From assembly GCA_003508835.1 (NCBI GenBank), contig PUFA01000021.1, forward strand, positions 7,852,501 to 7,916,500: DNA of 64,000 nucleotides, in the 5' to 3' direction. This stretch comes from Eonycteris spelaea (Eukaryota; Chordata; Mammalia; Chiroptera; Pteropodidae). A program made the position numbers and the translations under genes. The notes under the pieces were generated by a model that saw only the letters and a program-made list of their open reading frames with translations, was not told where the DNA came from and searched no databases. Positions 61,401 to 64,000 of this stretch are shown here, in pieces. Positions within the stretch are counted from its first letter, which is position 1, and each line of letters begins with the position of its first letter.

Positions 61401-61642
61401 GCCAGAAGGCCAAGGACTTCGTGTGTTTCCTCCTCCAGGAGGACCCCGGCAAGCGTCCCTCGGCTGCGCTGGCCCTGCAGGAGCAGTGGCTGCAGGCGGG
61501 CCCTGGCAGCGGCTCGGGCGCGGGCGTCCTGGACACGTGCAGACTGACCTCCTTCATTGAGCGGCGCAAACACCAGAACGACCTCCGGCCCATCCGGAGC
61601 GTGAAAAACTTCTTACAGAGCCGGCTTTTGCCTCGGGTGTGA
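6573..61642 (+). CDS. TRIO: TRIO, 3' half of the gene (DH2-PH2-SH3-Ig-kinase); spliced from 24 exons listed below
   Basis: Spliced gene for the C-terminal half of TRIO, a cytoplasmic multidomain Rho GEF acting in axon guidance, cell migration and actin control. The exons give, in order, a Ser-rich linker, DH2 and PH2 (the RhoA-specific exchange module in this family), a low-complexity linker, SH3-2, an Ig-like domain and a CAMK-group Ser/Thr kinase. The sequence is near-identical to human TRIO as I recall it, and it ends with the TRIO-type tail rather than the Kalirin one. All introns are GT-AG and phases match at every junction. With the start at 6573 the frame-corrected product is about 1,395 residues; full-length TRIO (about 3,100) would enter at 22950 from exons outside the window. 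Five apparent frameshifts (near 23053, 42122, 46505-46530, 46862-46885, 54152) interrupt the frame and are judged sequence errors. The alternative is the paralogue KALRN, which the linker and tail sequences exclude. Confidence 0.96.
8326..8367. repeat. Tandem duplication of a ~20-bp unit
   Basis: The unit ATAGGTAAGCTATATTTTT occurs twice head to tail, with small differences at the ends. It is a local duplication with no sign of function. Each copy carries a GTAAGC, which resembles a splice donor but has no exon before it. Confidence 0.85.
16850..17010 (+). repeat. MIR SINE fragment
   Basis: Follows the MIR layout in sense orientation: a segment like AATCAGGAAACTGAAGG, then a decayed 'cacacagctag' region, then GGGGTCGAACCCCAG. 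Substitutions are many, as expected for an old element. Ends are approximate. Confidence 0.65.
18760..18910 (+). repeat. L2-type fragment
   Basis: The run from TCATTTACTCAACACTTACT through a decayed 'ggcactg' block to CACGTGGAGCCTGGGGTC resembles the common L2 3'-end pattern. The match is from memory; ends are approximate. Confidence 0.45.
22395..22488. repeat. Compound microsatellite (CT)27(CA)20
   Basis: A pure CT tract (22395-22448) passes without interruption into a pure CA tract (22449-22488), followed by decayed CA repeats to about 22545. It is a homopurine-homopyrimidine tract beside an alternating purine-pyrimidine tract. It lies 460 bp upstream of the first shared coding exon and gives rise to spurious Ser-Leu and Cys-Val ORFs. 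Confidence 0.98.
22950..23241 (+). CDS. TRIO: TRIO shared exon 1: Ser/basic linker before DH2
   Basis: Acceptor CCCCTGCAG at 22941-22949, donor GTCAGC at 23242. It encodes [16 protein letters not shown], then SSPGPKRP, then [16 protein letters not shown] and the Lys-rich [13 protein letters not shown], ending in DETVEE. This is the linker upstream of DH2, rich in Ser and basic residues and probably disordered. The frame breaks at 23053/23054, where the expected Gly codon lacks one G; read literally it stops at the TGA at 23075. With one G restored the exon is exactly 97 codons including the split Asp. If human numbering of 57 exons holds, this is exon 35. Confidence 0.95.
23242..24073 (+). 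other. TRIO: TRIO intron, 832 bp
   Basis: GC-rich near the upstream exon, AT-richer towards the acceptor TTGATTTCAG. Nothing else recognised. Confidence 0.9.
24074..24244 (+). CDS. TRIO: TRIO shared exon 2: Ser-rich and acidic linker
   Basis: Acceptor TTTCAG, donor GTAAGG, both phase 0, 57 codons. It encodes [19 protein letters not shown], an acidic stretch [16 protein letters not shown] and SQDDK. Matches human TRIO linker. The PLPPP motif is a possible SH3 ligand; that role is inference. Confidence 0.97.
24245..26792 (+). other. TRIO: TRIO intron, 2.5 kb
   Basis: Contains an AT-rich simple repeat at 24980-25012 and unique sequence otherwise. No exon or element recognised. Confidence 0.88.
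24980..25012. repeat. AT-rich simple repeat
   Basis: A (TA)n tract passes into TTTA repeats. It is a simple repeat with no other feature. Confidence 0.9.
26793..26888 (+). CDS. TRIO: TRIO shared exon 3 (32 codons)
   Basis: Acceptor CTTCCATAG, donor GTAAGG, phase 0 on both sides. It encodes [20 protein letters not shown] and continues to a helical segment IEELVKSKM just before the DH2 leader. Identical to human TRIO as I recall it. Confidence 0.97.
27990..28215 (-). repeat. Old L1 fragment (antisense), first part
   Basis: Contains the pattern GTGTAATATTCCATTATGTG, the reverse of the ORF2-end/3' region shared by many L1 subfamilies. Heavily decayed; ends are approximate. Confidence 0.5.
28235..28400 (+). 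repeat. MIR SINE fragment
   Basis: Clear MIR core in sense orientation: AGCTAGGTGCTATTCTAG, then CCATTTTATAGATGTAGAAAC, then GACCAGCTAGTAAGGGACAG. Position between two L1-like pieces suggests a nested insertion. Confidence 0.8.
28425..28560 (-). repeat. Old L1 fragment (antisense), second part
   Basis: Contains CACTATCATAAACATCCATG and GGAATTGCTAGATTAAAGGA, which follow the usual L1 order after the 28.0-28.2 kb piece. Heavily decayed; subfamily not determined. Confidence 0.5.
28721..28740. repeat. Poly(C) run
   Basis: Fourteen C, one G, then five C. A simple tract in the intron. Confidence 0.95.
29370..29535 (-). repeat. MIR-like fragment
   Basis: The segment CCTCTGAGCCTGCGTCCTTC followed by ACCTGTAAACAGGGAGCATG matches the reverse of the MIR core (the 'cctcagtttcctcatctgtaaaatggg' block) with many changes. 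Ends are approximate. Confidence 0.6.
30190..30632 (+). repeat. LINE-1 ORF2 remnant, decayed
   Basis: Follows the L1 ORF2 region between endonuclease and reverse transcriptase (motifs such as GAAATAAACATCTAACTCAA and AAAGCAAAAATTAATGAATT) in sense orientation. Later pieces (ACCTGGATGAAATGGGCAG) come too early, so it carries internal deletions. Several stops interrupt the frame, so it codes for nothing. An A13 run ends the segment at about 30632. Confidence 0.75.
32339..32487 (+). CDS. TRIO: TRIO shared exon 4: Ser-rich leader to DH2
   Basis: Acceptor TCTTTCAG, donor GTAAGA. Starts in phase 0 and ends in phase 2, leaving CA of a His codon. It encodes [20 protein letters not shown] and, at its end, [11 protein letters not shown]. 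Basic and Ser-rich just before DH2. Matches human TRIO. Confidence 0.97.
32704..32734. repeat. Perfect inverted repeat, 14-bp arms, 3-nt loop
   Basis: Arm AGTGACAGGAGACA (32704-32717), loop GAA, arm TGTCTCCTGTCACT (32721-32734). Some pairing continues outside the arms with G-T wobbles. It lies 217 bases past the donor of the preceding exon and would fold in RNA of either strand. It belongs to no element I recognise. Confidence 0.95.
32940..33055 (-). repeat. L2/MIR3-like 3' tail
   Basis: The order GCCTGAGTGCAGAAACTGGG, TTGGCACATAGGAGGTGCC, then GAACGAATGAATGG is the common 'tggcacatagtaggtgctcaataaatg...gaatgaatg' pattern of old L2 and MIR copies. Orientation assigned from MIR convention. 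Confidence 0.5.
33580..33646 (+). CDS. TRIO: TRIO shared exon 5: start of DH2 domain
   Basis: Acceptor TTTCTAG, donor GTACGT; starts with one base completing His and ends in phase 0. It encodes [20 protein letters not shown], helix 1 (CR1) of the second DH domain, including the conserved Glu of the ETE(R) motif that contacts the GTPase switch region. Confidence 0.97.
33647..35314 (+). other. TRIO: TRIO intron, 1.7 kb
   Basis: Contains a Tigger-type element at 34832-35143; otherwise AT-rich sequence with no exon seen. Confidence 0.9.
34832..35143 (+). mobile_element. Tigger2-type (TcMar) non-autonomous DNA transposon
   Basis: About 312 bp bounded by decayed inverted ends: CCTTGACCCTGAAC at the left and a TTGTCC...CTCAACTG end at the right. 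The body matches the familiar Tigger2-family order, with GCATGGGTCCACGTATATGT, TTCTTAATAACATTTTC, GGCTTCTGGTCAACAGTAGA and GGGGGTCAGTGCTCCCC. It has no transposase ORF. Assignment is from memory of the consensus. Confidence 0.75.
35315..35418 (+). CDS. TRIO: TRIO shared exon 6: DH2 helices 1-2
   Basis: Acceptor AACTGCAG, donor GTACGT; phase 0 to phase 2. It encodes [20 protein letters not shown] then [14 protein letters not shown] and two bases of Asp. Helix and loop positions match the DH fold. Identical to human TRIO as I recall it. Confidence 0.97.
35419..37496 (+). other. TRIO: TRIO intron, 2.1 kb
   Basis: GC-rich in the first kilobase, AT-rich later, with an A14 run near 37227. No element recognised. 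Confidence 0.88.
37497..37566 (+). CDS. TRIO: TRIO shared exon 7: DH2
   Basis: The acceptor is TTCTAG at 37491-37496, not the TTTTAG at 37502-37507 just inside. Only the first gives the conserved [12 protein letters not shown] in frame, with the T8 run coding FF and part of L. Donor GTAAGT, phase 0. The second AG, 11 bases downstream, is a competing decoy that would break the frame. Confidence 0.95.
37567..39402 (+). other. TRIO: TRIO intron, 1.8 kb
   Basis: No interspersed element or exon recognised. Confidence 0.88.
39403..39492 (+). CDS. TRIO: TRIO shared exon 8: DH2
   Basis: Acceptor CATTCCTAG, donor GTAAGA, phase 0 both sides, 30 codons. It encodes [20 protein letters not shown] and continues to EYIDTFFE. 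Human has Ala where this has Val (YIVYC). Core helix of the DH domain. Confidence 0.97.
39493..40051 (+). other. TRIO: TRIO intron, 559 bp
   Basis: AT-rich; nothing recognised. Confidence 0.9.
40052..40144 (+). CDS. TRIO: TRIO shared exon 9: DH2 CR3 helix
   Basis: Acceptor ACCACAG, donor GTGAGG, phase 0, 31 codons. It encodes [20 protein letters not shown] then [11 protein letters not shown]. The [16 protein letters not shown] pattern is the signature of DH domains (CR3), which forms the GTPase-binding face. Confidence 0.98.
40145..40754 (+). other. TRIO: TRIO intron, 610 bp
   Basis: Has a short A-rich stretch near 40234-40258; nothing else recognised. Confidence 0.9.
40755..40805 (+). CDS. 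TRIO: TRIO shared exon 10: DH2 (17 codons)
   Basis: Acceptor CCTTGCAG, donor GTACCG, phase 0. It encodes [17 protein letters not shown], the segment following the DH signature helix. Confidence 0.97.
40958..41035 (+). CDS. TRIO: TRIO shared exon 11: end of DH2
   Basis: Acceptor CCCGCAG, donor GTAATG (weaker than its neighbours), phase 0, 26 codons. It encodes [20 protein letters not shown] then RLQGFD, the last DH2 helix leading into PH2. The preceding intron is only 152 bp and GC-rich. Conservative differences from human: L for I, K for R, S for N twice. Confidence 0.97.
41036..41980 (+). other. TRIO: TRIO intron, 945 bp
   Basis: Nothing recognised beyond short T runs (about 41193 and 41505). 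Confidence 0.9.
41981..42171 (+). CDS. TRIO: TRIO shared exon 12: first half of PH2
   Basis: Acceptor CGTTTTAG, donor GTACCG. It encodes [39 protein letters not shown] and, after a frame break, [13 protein letters not shown]. These are the first strands of the PH2 fold, which supports DH2 exchange and membrane or actin contacts. The A run at 42122-42128 has seven A where the conserved frame needs eight. With one A restored the exon is exactly 64 codons. Confidence 0.95.
42172..44005 (+). other. TRIO: TRIO intron, 1.8 kb
   Basis: Contains an antisense L1 fragment that reaches almost to the acceptor (about 43580-43990); some L2-like traces at 42.55-42.75 kb. Confidence 0.88.
43580..43990 (-). 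repeat. LINE-1 fragment (ORF2 end and 3' region), antisense
   Basis: Read on the minus strand it follows the end of L1 ORF2 and the adjoining 3' region. Plus-strand landmarks in L1 order are CACTAACCATTCTGC-like text near 43740, TTTTTATGACTGGCTTCTCT, TAAGGCTGAATAATAGTCCA, and GGACATTTGGGTTGCTTCAC. Moderately diverged with small deletions; no open frame. Confidence 0.85.
44006..44183 (+). CDS. TRIO: TRIO shared exon 13: second half of PH2
   Basis: Acceptor AAATTTTTTCAG, donor GTGAGT; phase 0 to phase 1. It encodes [20 protein letters not shown] and the C-terminal PH helix [20 protein letters not shown], with the invariant Trp of PH domains. Ends in NFLN before the low-complexity linker. Confidence 0.97.
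44184..46463 (+). other. TRIO: TRIO intron, 2.3 kb
   Basis: Begins with a MIR (44268-44515); the rest is GC-rich, with no exon recognised. Confidence 0.88.
44268..44515 (+). repeat. MIR SINE, near full length
   Basis: Sense MIR order: TGAGCCCTTACGCCGTGTCA, then GTGGCAGGCACTCCTG, then GTGCAGATGAGGCAACTGGA, then GGATTTGCCCAGAGTTC. It is long for a MIR copy and lies 85 bases after the PH2 exon. Confidence 0.8.
46464..47238 (+). CDS. TRIO: TRIO shared exon 14: Gly/Ser/Pro low-complexity linker between PH2 and SH3-2
   Basis: Acceptor CTTTTACAG, donor GTAAGG. The largest exon. It begins with [17 protein letters not shown], passes through [38 protein letters not shown], and [20 protein letters not shown], and ends [11 protein letters not shown]. 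The linker is disordered, rich in Gly, Ser and Pro, and more diverged from human than any other exon. The correct frame moves twice: between about 46505 and 46530 (Gly run) and between about 46862 and 46885 (9-bp repeat). Each shift is +1 modulo 3, which fits two lost single bases per site. Read literally, the frame ends early. Confidence 0.93.
47922..47937 (+). promoter_or_regulatory. Candidate CTCF binding site
   Basis: CCAGCAGGGGGCGCAG fits the CTCF core CCASYAGRKGGCRS at every position. Occupancy is not visible from sequence. Confidence 0.55.
49400..49500 (-). repeat. MIR-like fragment
   Basis: TTAGCCTGGTACATAGGAAG followed by GTTCAGAAAACACG resembles the 'agcctggcacatagtaagtgctca' end of MIR in antisense. 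Confidence 0.45.
50340..50430 (+). repeat. L2-like fragment
   Basis: GAGTGTCTGCTGCCTTTCAG then CACTGTGCCGGACACTGAAG and ACACAGTAGTGACCCAAAAC follow the L2 3' pattern loosely. Ends are approximate. Confidence 0.4.
51179..51426 (+). CDS. TRIO: TRIO shared exon 15: second SH3 domain
   Basis: Acceptor CCTCTGCAG, donor GTGAGC; phase 0 to phase 2, 82 codons plus AA. It encodes [11 protein letters not shown], then an SH3 fold: [20 protein letters not shown] (ALYDY-like start), [17 protein letters not shown], then [12 protein letters not shown] with the conserved Trp and the Pro of the ligand face. The adaptor domain binds proline-rich ligands. Retaining the next intron makes AAG TGA at 51425-51430, a stop directly after the domain. 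Confidence 0.97.
51427..52936 (+). other. TRIO: TRIO intron, 1.5 kb
   Basis: Begins with a stop codon in the incoming frame. Holds an antisense L1 3' fragment (52305-52712) with a GA-rich patch. Confidence 0.9.
52305..52712 (-). repeat. LINE-1 3' end fragment, antisense
   Basis: Plus-strand landmarks run in the order GCATTCTCCAGAGCAATGGA, a GA-rich stretch, GAAGGAATTGGCTCACACAA, CAAGTCCAACTGTGCAGTG, ATGTTAATCTCATCCAGAAA, and AAAATTAACCATCACAGG. This is the reverse of a widespread old L1 3' end. Ends are fairly sharp. Confidence 0.75.
52937..53075 (+). CDS. TRIO: TRIO shared exon 16: basic linker after SH3-2
   Basis: Acceptor CCCCCTAG, donor GTGAGT; one base completes Lys, ends phase 0. It encodes [38 protein letters not shown] and LSNKVSVK. 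Strongly basic. Identical to human as I recall it. Confidence 0.97.
53076..53896 (+). other. TRIO: TRIO intron, 821 bp
   Basis: GC-rich. A small 8-bp tandem (GAGCCCTG, three copies) lies at about 53785-53812. Nothing else recognised. Confidence 0.9.
53897..53924 (+). CDS. TRIO: TRIO shared exon 17: 28-nt microexon
   Basis: Acceptor CCCTTTCAG, donor GTGAGT. It encodes LLNPNCVYD plus one base of a Val codon. Human has NPNYIYD, so two residues differ. Skipping it would shift the frame, since 28 is not a multiple of three. Confidence 0.95.
54150..54311 (+). CDS. TRIO: TRIO shared exon 18: first half of Ig-like domain
   Basis: Acceptor CCTCCCGCAG, donor GTGAGG, ending phase 2. It encodes (V)[33 protein letters not shown] and [19 protein letters not shown]. 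The buried Cys and Trp of the Ig fold are present. The C run at 54152-54155 has four C where the conserved Val-Pro-Pro-Glu needs five. Read literally it stops at the TGA 54174-54176. With one C restored the length fits both phases. Confidence 0.95.
54606..54727 (+). CDS. TRIO: TRIO shared exon 19: second half of Ig-like domain
   Basis: Acceptor GTGTGGCAG, donor GTGAGC, phases 2 to 1. It encodes [20 protein letters not shown] then [21 protein letters not shown]. The D-D-G-I-Y-T-C motif is the Ig tyrosine corner and second Cys. An I-set Ig domain before the kinase is typical of TRIO. Confidence 0.97.
54728..55956 (+). other. TRIO: TRIO intron, 1.2 kb
   Basis: No exon or element recognised. The paralogue Kalirin has a fibronectin III domain at this point of the protein; no such coding sequence is seen here. 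Confidence 0.9.
55957..56035 (+). CDS. TRIO: TRIO shared exon 20: link from Ig to kinase
   Basis: Acceptor GCTTGCAG, donor GTACGC, phases 1 to 2. It encodes (G)[18 protein letters not shown] then SEVAELG and two bases of Arg, leading into the glycine loop of the kinase. Confidence 0.97.
56036..57640 (+). other. TRIO: TRIO intron, 1.6 kb
   Basis: GC-rich; chance ORFs only. No element recognised. Confidence 0.88.
57641..57841 (+). CDS. TRIO: TRIO shared exon 21: kinase N-lobe
   Basis: Acceptor GTCTTCCAG, donor GTGTGT (weak), phases 2 to 2. It encodes the glycine loop [11 protein letters not shown], the ATP-anchoring Lys in [10 protein letters not shown], the C-helix stretch QVTHELGVL and the hinge [11 protein letters not shown]-group Ser/Thr kinase fold. 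Confidence 0.97.
59097..59110 (+). promoter_or_regulatory. Candidate CTCF binding site
   Basis: CCAGCAGAGGGCAG fits the core CCASYAGRKGGCRS at every position and lies in the same orientation as the site at 47922. Confidence 0.5.
59690..59850 (-). repeat. MIR SINE fragment, antisense
   Basis: GAGCTGTGTGACCCTGGGAA, TGCCTCAGTGTCCTCGTCTG, TAAAACGGGGACAATAAAAC and GTGTTTAGTCCCCGGCACGT follow the MIR reverse strand in order. Confidence 0.8.
60034..60120. repeat. Tandem duplication, 44-bp unit, two copies
   Basis: Copies start at CAGCAGA (60034) and CAGCAGA (60078) and share CCCACAGAGCACCTACTGTG and GCCTGGCACT with few mismatches. The unit resembles the L2/MIR 'cctactgtgtgcctggcac' core, so an old repeat has been locally duplicated. 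Confidence 0.88.
60423..60561 (+). CDS. TRIO: TRIO shared exon 22: kinase middle and catalytic loop
   Basis: Acceptor CCTCCGCAG, donor GTCAGT; starts with one base completing Met, ends phase 0. It encodes [39 protein letters not shown]. The catalytic loop reads H-L-D in place of the usual H-R-D, as in human TRIO; catalytic Asp and Lys are kept. Confidence 0.97.
60562..61093 (+). other. TRIO: TRIO intron, 532 bp
   Basis: Nothing recognised. Confidence 0.92.
61094..61642 (+). CDS. TRIO: TRIO last coding exon: kinase C-lobe and C-terminus
   Basis: Acceptor CTTCTTCCAG, phase 0, stop TGA at 61640-61642. It encodes [17 protein letters not shown], the metal-binding motif [27 protein letters not shown], the C-lobe helices and a tail [20 protein letters not shown] then [10 protein letters not shown]. 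All kinase core motifs (DFG, APE, D-x-W) are intact. The tail identifies TRIO rather than KALRN. A Gly/Ala stretch near [10 protein letters not shown] differs from human. Confidence 0.98.
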   Translation, partial: PENILVDQSLAKPTIKLTDFGDAVQLNTTYYIHQLLGNPEFAAPEIILGNPVSLTSDVWSVGVLTYVLLSGVSPFLDDSVEETCLNICRLDFSFPDDYFKGVSQKAKDFVCFLLQEDPGKRPSAALALQEQWLQAGPGSGSGAGVLDTCRLTSFIERRKHQNDLRPIRSVKNFLQSRLLPRV

Positions 61643-62587
61643 CCTGTCTTGAAAGTTCTTTCTCATTCTCTTTCACCTGCCAATCAGACGTTCACTTGAC
61701 CTTCGAAGAGAAACCAACCAACAGAACTGCTCAGCTGCCGACGTTCACCGCGTGGCGTCACGCTCCGAGCGGGCCGTGCTCGGCGGTGTCGGGACCCAGG
61801 CCGCCAGCTGTGCCGGGTGGAGGCCCTGCTCTCACACTCTGAGAGCGGGACAGCGTTGCTGTATCACAGTCTTTTCTTCAGGTTTCTGCAAAAAAAAAAA
61901 AAAGAAAAAAGAAAAAAAAAACTTTTTTAAACGAACATGAATAGAATTTTGCAAATTTAACATTTTCCAAGATTTATTCAAGGAAACGAAATGCCTGTGT
62001 TCATCCACTGGTGTTAACGAACAAAACAGAGATACCGAACACCTCTGGGGGAAGACACCCTAGTGGTGGCCGTCCCCACCCTCACCCCCCCCCCGCGGCC
62101 TCGTCCAGAGCTCGGCGTCCACCTGGCTCTGAGCTTTTCCAGCTGCCTGATCTGTGTGCGTCTCTCCGGGACGCCAGGCTAGGCTTCTGAGACGTGCGTT
62201 CAACCTCAGACTTTTGCATAAAAACAGAATGAATTGTTTTGCTCTGATGAAATGTAGGCCTTACTTGTATATAAGACTGGTCCTGCCTTCCGTCTGTCCT
62301 TACCCTACCTGCCTCCCCTCCCACCCCATGCCCCCCCTCCTGCCTACCGCCTGGGGCTTCCTTGGGGGTCAGAGGGGTTCTGCCCATCACCAAGGACATC
62401 AGGTTGGGTCCTGCCCCACTGCCCCCACCGCCAAGCCGTCAATCAGATTGTTGAGCAGTATACAGTCAGATGAAAATACTGTAAATGCACTCATTGGGGG
62501 TTTTTTTTGGTTTTATTTCATATCATGTGCAATGTTGTGGCTTTAACATTTTATGCAACTATTTATGAAGACCTCTGTTGTACCTGT

Positions 62588-62593
62588 AATAAA
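62588..62593 (+). terminator. TRIO: Proximal poly(A) signal AATAAA
   Basis: Canonical hexamer, followed 35-70 bases on by a GT-rich stretch (TGGTTGTGTGCGTGTGTCGG), a strong downstream element. Would give a 3' UTR of about 0.97 kb. Confidence 0.75.
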
Positions 62594-62924
62594 TATATAG
62601 AAAAAGCACATACTTCGTACGGTGAGCTTTATGGTTGTGTGCGTGTGTCGGGGGTGGGCCGGGGTGGGGGACTGTGCCATCGGTTCAAGGAGACTTAACT
62701 CTTTGTGAAGTCTGTCAGTTTTGAGGACTGTCAAAAGTGATTTCATACTCTGAATATAAACCTGGATAATAGGGTAATGTTTTAAAATGTATTATGCTAT
62801 TATTCAGAATGCCAAAGTATTTTTTTTCCCCCCAAAACCAGTCTGGACATTTACTACTTTTTAGACTTTTTTGACGTTCAACTTTCTGTACAAAAATTGG
62901 CTGGACTTTGAGCTTTTGGTAAGA

Positions 62925-62930
62925 AATAAA
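62925..62930 (+). terminator. TRIO: Possible intermediate poly(A) signal AATAAA
   Basis: Canonical hexamer, but with only a modest GT-rich element downstream (near 62968-62976). Weaker candidate than its neighbours. Confidence 0.35.
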
Positions 62931-63391
62931 AGCCAATGAAGCACCCGCCACCTTGCCACTGGCACCCCGTGTCTTTGCCAGGGCGGCAGAATTCGTGCTG
63001 GCGTGGGGAGGCCTTCCCCAAAGGATGCCGGGTTTCTGGGCGCGCTTGAATTTTTCTGGATGTCTTTTTATCTTTATTGTGAGAAATACACTAAAACAGA
63101 GGCCAGCTCACTTCCCAAGCCAGCCAGACACCGGGTCTTGAGCCATAAACTGGCGGAGTTAAGCTTTGCAGCTTCCAATGTATTTTATTTATTCTTTTTG
63201 TTGGGTTTTGTTTGTTTCTTGTAAAATTGTACAGAAACTTTTTAAAAGAGATTGGACTCAGAACTGGATGTGTATCGTAACCTCACAACTTTGTGTATTG
63301 TTTCTTTTATTATTTCAGTTAAACTTTTACATTATTTTGCATGTATATTTTTTTGTACAGAGACCTTACATGTTTACACAGTACGATGTGA

Positions 63392-63399
63392 TGTAAATA
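63392..63399 (+). promoter_or_regulatory. TRIO: Pumilio-type element TGTAAATA
   Basis: Exact UGUANAUA motif in the distal 3' UTR, 30 bases before the distal poly(A) signal. It is present only in the longer transcript. Binding is inferred from the motif. Confidence 0.5.
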
Positions 63400-63428
63400 T
63401 TTTATTTTGCCATCAGTTATTTTAAAAA

Positions 63429-63434
63429 ATTAAA
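63429..63434 (+). terminator. TRIO: Distal poly(A) signal ATTAAA
   Basis: The common variant hexamer, followed by TGATTTTTGTGTTAGG, a U/GU-rich downstream element. The AT-rich conserved-looking 3' UTR ends here. Confidence 0.75.
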
Positions 63435-63455
63435 CATAATTTGCCTGATTTTTGT

Positions 63456-64000
63456 GTTAGGCCTTTTATTTAAATGGGTCACTGTTGAATCCCAAAGGGA
63501 GATAACCGAGGGAGAGATTGGATTGGCCTCGTGGACCGGGGAAGGGGTGCTACAGGAGGGAATATTCTGAATCGGTAGTGTGCTGAACACAGCCAGAAAT
63601 GGAAGTCGTGAGGCTCCTGCGGACTGGTTCAAAGAGCTCGGACGCTGGTGTATAAACCAGAATGTCAGCTGTTTACAGTGTGGCTACACCATGTCCTTGG
63701 TTAGACTATCTCGACAAATATAGAATTAGAGCAAAGAGAAGAACTATTGCATCCTGGCCACAGAAAAGCAAAATTAACATTGTCCGGATGGATAGAGGAA
63801 AATGAAGCGCTTCGATTCCAACATCATCAGCATTACGAGCAAAGCAGAGATCCTGCGGCCGTAAAGACCCCCAACCTCCCCCCACACGGGGTCGCCTGGT
63901 CCTAGGGGATTTGCAGAACGGGTTTCTGCAAATAAATAGCATAATTGTCCATGTGTTGGCTGAAATCCTGAAGGTAAGACCCTAATCAGGGCATGGGATG
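63456..64000. other. Intergenic sequence downstream of TRIO
   Basis: No exon, element or RNA gene recognised. An isolated AATAAA at 63931 lacks a supporting context. Confidence 0.7.

Larger units (their letters stand above)
61643..63455 (+). other. TRIO: TRIO 3' UTR
   Basis: Runs from the stop codon to about 20 bases past the distal poly(A) signal. Contains an A-rich stretch (61888-61920), AT-rich blocks and a Pumilio-type motif. The AT-rich terminal 250 bases and AUUUA-like elements are typical of a long regulated 3' UTR. Confidence 0.85.

Noticed and set aside
33587..61642. KALRN instead of TRIO
   Set aside because: The linker, Ig and kinase sequences and the tail [10 protein letters not shown] follow TRIO. 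Kalirin differs and has a fibronectin III domain between Ig and kinase, absent here.
63931..63936. AATAAA as the TRIO poly(A) signal
   Set aside because: It lies 500 bases past a well-supported distal signal and lacks a clear downstream element.
1..64000. CRISPR array, operon, phage or bacterial mobile element
   Set aside because: No spaced direct repeats, ribosome-binding sites or compact gene order; the window is intron-rich vertebrate DNA.
1..64000. tRNA or other structured RNA genes
   Set aside because: No tRNA box A/B pair or cloverleaf was found by eye. A tRNAscan or Rfam search would be decisive.

Overview
This is vertebrate nuclear DNA, almost certainly from a placental mammal. Exons of tens to hundreds of bases are separated by kilobase introns with GT-AG borders, and the introns hold decayed L1, L2 and MIR copies, one Tigger-type DNA transposon and microsatellites. 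I saw no lineage-specific SINE family, so I do not name an order or species. One gene on the + strand accounts for nearly everything: the 3' half of TRIO, the large Rho guanine-nucleotide exchange factor. I recognise it from many near-identical stretches to the human protein as I remember it, ending in the TRIO-specific C-terminus [10 protein letters not shown]. No second protein gene was found on either strand. Layout: positions 1-6270 are intron of the full-length gene, with an old L1-like block at about 1950-3010. Around 6270-6684 lies a GC-rich segment with a Kozak-type ATG, an upstream in-frame stop and a good donor. It looks like an alternative first exon whose phase fits the next TRIO exon exactly. 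Positions 6685-22949 are a long intron. From 22950 to 61642 there are 23 shared coding exons: a Ser-rich and acidic linker (22950-32487), the second DH domain (33580-41035), the second PH domain (41981-44183), a GC-rich low-complexity linker (46464-47238), the second SH3 domain (51179-51426), a basic linker (52937-53075), a 28-nt microexon (53897-53924), an Ig domain (54150-54727) and the protein kinase (55957-61642). The 3' UTR runs to a proximal poly(A) signal at 62588 or a distal one at 63429; the last ~550 bases are intergenic. How the parts work together: DH2-PH2 is the RhoA-directed exchange module of TRIO. The SH3, Ig and kinase modules follow it, and alternative ends can remove the kinase. 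The short transcript from the 6573 start would encode about 1,395 residues holding only DH2-PH2-SH3-Ig-kinase, without the spectrin and DH1-PH1 half. This parallels the Duet form of the paralogue Kalirin. Oddities: the reading frame is broken at five places, each in a homopolymer or GC-rich repeat, while every splice site and the protein on both sides are intact. The breaks look like sequencing or assembly contractions rather than real lesions. Other points of note are a perfect 14-bp hairpin in an intron, an L1 fragment ending about 15 bases before a DH2-PH2 exon, two exact CTCF-core matches and possible kinase-less 3' ends.
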